Both the position numbers and the translations under genes were made by a program. Source: Bacillota bacterium (GTDB taxonomy: Bacteria > Bacillota > Bacilli > Bacillales_B > DSM-18226). Taken from it: a stretch of 8,336 nucleotides of DNA. Positions within the stretch are counted from its first letter, which is position 1. Every line of letters starts with the position of its first letter. This document shows, in pieces, positions 7,119 to 8,336 of the stretch. The notes below the pieces were generated by a model. The model worked only from the letters and a program-made list of their open reading frames with translations, was not told where the DNA came from and made no database searches. Location of the stretch: assembly GCA_021821235.1 (NCBI GenBank), contig JAKACS010000112.1:1-8336 (forward strand). Direction: 5' to 3'.

Positions 7119-7150
7119 AAAGACTGCGATCGGTCTTTTTGCAGTCTTTT
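7119..7150 (+). terminator. Hairpin terminator after the 30-codon gene
   Basis: AAAGACTGC (7119-7127) pairs perfectly with GCAGTCTTT (7141-7149) around a 13-nt loop, and the right arm runs into four T (7147-7150). The T-tract is short, so termination may be partial, and read-through into the dehydrogenase gene is possible. Confidence 0.65.
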
Positions 7151-7172
7151 GCGATATGTTTTAAAATTGATG

Positions 7173-7192
7173 TTGATCATTCTAATGATTAA
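7173..7192. promoter_or_regulatory. Dyad upstream of the dehydrogenase, candidate operator
   Basis: TTGATCATT and AATGATTAA are inverted arms around CT, with one mismatch in nine. TTGATG at 7167-7172 could be a -35 with a poor -10 TAAAGC at 7190-7195, which would put the dyad in the spacer. Similarity to the Fur box is partial only (10 of 14). The regulator is unknown. Confidence 0.3.
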
Positions 7193-7303
7193 AGCTAAAG
7201 GTACGAGACTCCACAGATTAAGGGAGCCTGCAGAAAGTGAATGTCTAATGCGGCAATTTACTGGAAAATTTTTAAAAAACTTAAGAAAATGAGGAGCGAT
7301 ACG

Positions 7304-8020
7304 ATGATTTCATTAAAAGGAAAGACAGCTCTTATTACCGGGGCAGGCAGAGGAATCGGCCGTTCCATTGCCATTGCCTTAGCAAAAGAAGGTGTCCATC
7401 TTGGATTGATTGGCCGCACCATCTCCAATCTTGAAAAGGTAAGCGCCGAACTTGAGCAATATGATATCAACGTTTCAGCAGCAGCCGCGGACGTAGCCGA
7501 TCTTGAAGCCGTTCAGCATGCAGTTGAACATATTAAAAGCGATCTTGGTTCGATTGATATATTAATTAACAATGCCGGGATTGCAAAATTTGGAGGTTTC
7601 CTCGATTTATCTGCTGAAGAATGGGAAAACATTATTCGCGTAAACCTGATGGGTGTTTACAATGTAACAAGGGCTGTATTGCCTGAAATGATTGAACGGA
7701 AATCAGGAGACATTGTAAATATTTCTTCAACGGCCGGACAAAAAGGCGCTCCGGTAACAAGTGCTTACAGTGCGTCGAAATTTGCGGTATTAGGGCTGAC
7801 GGAATCGCTTGCGCTTGAAGTTAGAAAGCATAATATTCGCGTAACGGCCTTAACACCAAGCACCGTTGCCACTGATCTCGCCATCGAAACAAATCTAATC
7901 ACTGGAAATCCCGAAAATGTCATGCATCCGGAAGACCTGGCTGAACTTCTCGTCGCCGGACTAAAACTTCATCCGCGCGTTTTTGTAAAAACCGCAGGAT
8001 TATGGTCAACCAATCCGTAA
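7304..8020 (+). CDS. FabG-like short-chain dehydrogenase/reductase (3-oxoacyl-ACP reductase family)
   Basis: This is a classical SDR of 238 residues that reduces a carbonyl with NAD(P)H. The Rossmann motif TGAGRGIG is at 12-19, with R16 and R38 suggesting NADPH preference. D63 should contact adenine and NNAG is at 89-92. The catalytic tetrad is N114, S142, Y155 and K159, with the 13-residue Ser-Tyr spacing of FabG. The C-terminus ends in the [10 protein letters not shown] tail I recall from Bacillus proteins annotated as 3-ketoacyl-ACP reductase. The ATG at 7304 has GAGGAG 7 nt upstream (7291-7296). A frame extension back to 7241 lacks this spacing and adds a Lys-rich stretch, so I reject it. 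No fab genes are adjacent, so it is probably a paralogue and not the housekeeping FabG. Its true substrate is unknown. Confidence 0.92.
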   Translation: MISLKGKTALITGAGRGIGRSIAIALAKEGVHLGLIGRTISNLEKVSAELEQYDINVSAAAADVADLEAVQHAVEHIKSDLGSIDILINNAGIAKFGGFLDLSAEEWENIIRVNLMGVYNVTRAVLPEMIERKSGDIVNISSTAGQKGAPVTSAYSASKFAVLGLTESLALEVRKHNIRVTALTPSTVATDLAIETNLITGNPENVMHPEDLAELLVAGLKLHPRVFVKTAGLWSTNP

Positions 8021-8066
8021 TAAATAATAGAAGCAGGACAATGGTGTCCTGCTTCTATTATTTATT
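8019..8066. terminator. Perfect 22-bp hairpin, probable bidirectional terminator
   Basis: Arms 8019-8040 and 8045-8066 are exact inverse copies around the loop ATGG. The left arm contains the last two bases of the dehydrogenase stop codon. The GC-rich core GAAGCAGGACA is flanked by AT-rich arms, so each strand ends with a T-rich TATTATTTATT. It sits between convergent genes and could end transcripts from both sides. Confidence 0.85.
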
Positions 8067-8169
8067 GAGTGGAACCATTTTTTATAAAAAGGTTTTTGTC
8101 CTTCTCGGGTAAAAATGAAATACATCCCGTTAAAATGGTAGTATAAAACCAATACCCATCATGCCTAAC

Positions 8170-8196
8170 AAAAAGAACCGCATCACTAAGATACGG
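8170..8196 (-). terminator. Terminator of the RND transporter gene
   Basis: On the minus strand CCGTATC (8196-8190) pairs with GATGCGG (8184-8178) around a 5-nt loop and is followed by TTCTTTTT. The one imperfect pair is U·G in minus-strand RNA but C·A in plus-strand RNA, which supports minus-strand use. It lies 19 bp past the transporter stop codon. Confidence 0.72.
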
Positions 8197-8214
8197 CCTT
8201 TCCTTCTTATTATG

Positions 8215-8336
8215 CTAAATTTTTTCATTCTCCGCTATTTCTTTACGATTTTTCCTTAACAGTTTTGACAATACTTCATAGACGATTGGTACGACAACCA
8301 ATGTTAACAATGTCGAACTCGTTAGTCCGCCGATAA
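8215..8336 (-). CDS. RND-family (AcrB/SwrC-type) efflux transporter, C-terminal end only
   Basis: Only the last 40 codons are inside the window; the gene continues past the right edge. The peptide contains GGLTSSTLLTLVVVPIVYE and then a basic, charged tail ending NEKI before TAG. The GGLxSSTxLTLxxVPxxY pattern is typical of the last transmembrane helix of AcrB-like RND pumps, which export drugs, detergents or metals using the proton gradient. In Bacillaceae the closest known type is SwrC/YerP. The substrate cannot be told from this piece. Given copA 5 kb away a metal substrate is conceivable, but the two genes are not in one operon. Confidence 0.88.
   Translation of the reverse strand, partial: IGGLTSSTLLTLVVVPIVYEVLSKLLRKNRKEIAENEKI

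Noticed and set aside
7241..7303. N-terminal extension of the dehydrogenase
   Set aside because: There is no well-spaced SD for the upstream ATG, while GAGGAG fits the ATG at 7304, which gives the usual SDR N-terminus.
8067..8169. Inverted ACCATTTT/AAAATGGT pair in the convergent gap
   Set aside because: The 8-bp arms are about 50 bp apart in AT-rich DNA and have no other support, so they are likely chance.
1..8336. CRISPR, insertion sequence, phage, tRNA or rRNA
   Set aside because: The two short tandem arrays lack CRISPR repeat-spacer structure. No transposase, integrase or attachment site is visible, and I see no tRNA or rRNA signature.

Overview
The window looks like chromosomal DNA from a low-GC Gram-positive of the Bacillaceae. 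Shine-Dalgarno sites are strong (AAGGAGG, GGAGG, GAGGAG), one gene starts with TTG, Rho-independent terminators are frequent, and the GMP reductase closely matches what I remember of Bacillus subtilis GuaC. I cannot name a species.

Layout: (1) 1-104 holds two copies of a 52-bp intergenic tandem repeat. (2) 181-3297, minus strand, is a compact metal operon. A two-HMA Cu(I) P-type ATPase (copA) is followed by two small membrane proteins, one with a histidine tail and one with a histidine-rich N-terminus and a single membrane segment at its C-terminus. A clear terminator closes it. (3) 3451-5239, minus strand, is a single AarF/UbiB/ABC1 atypical-kinase gene with its own long terminator. (4) 5240-5820 is a 580-bp intergenic region. 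It holds a strong hairpin, a possible 29-codon minus-strand ORF ending just before it, a 21-bp minisatellite, and the guaC promoter with a probable PurR operator. (5) 5821-6861 is guaC and its terminator. (6) 6954-7150 is a compact unit with an extended -10 promoter, a good SD, a 30-codon ORF and a hairpin terminator. (7) 7304-8066 is a FabG-like short-chain dehydrogenase, ended by a perfect 22-bp hairpin. (8) 8170-8336, minus strand, is the 3' end of an RND efflux pump gene and its terminator, converging on the dehydrogenase.

The large genes are ordinary Bacillaceae functions: copper export, a membrane-associated atypical kinase, purine interconversion, NADPH-dependent carbonyl reduction and drug or metal efflux. 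I see no phage, insertion sequence, CRISPR, tRNA or rRNA, and no convincing large novel system. The items most worth a second look are the two histidine-rich small proteins behind copA, the 30-codon and 29-codon ORFs, the PurR boxes at guaC, and the two tandem repeats.
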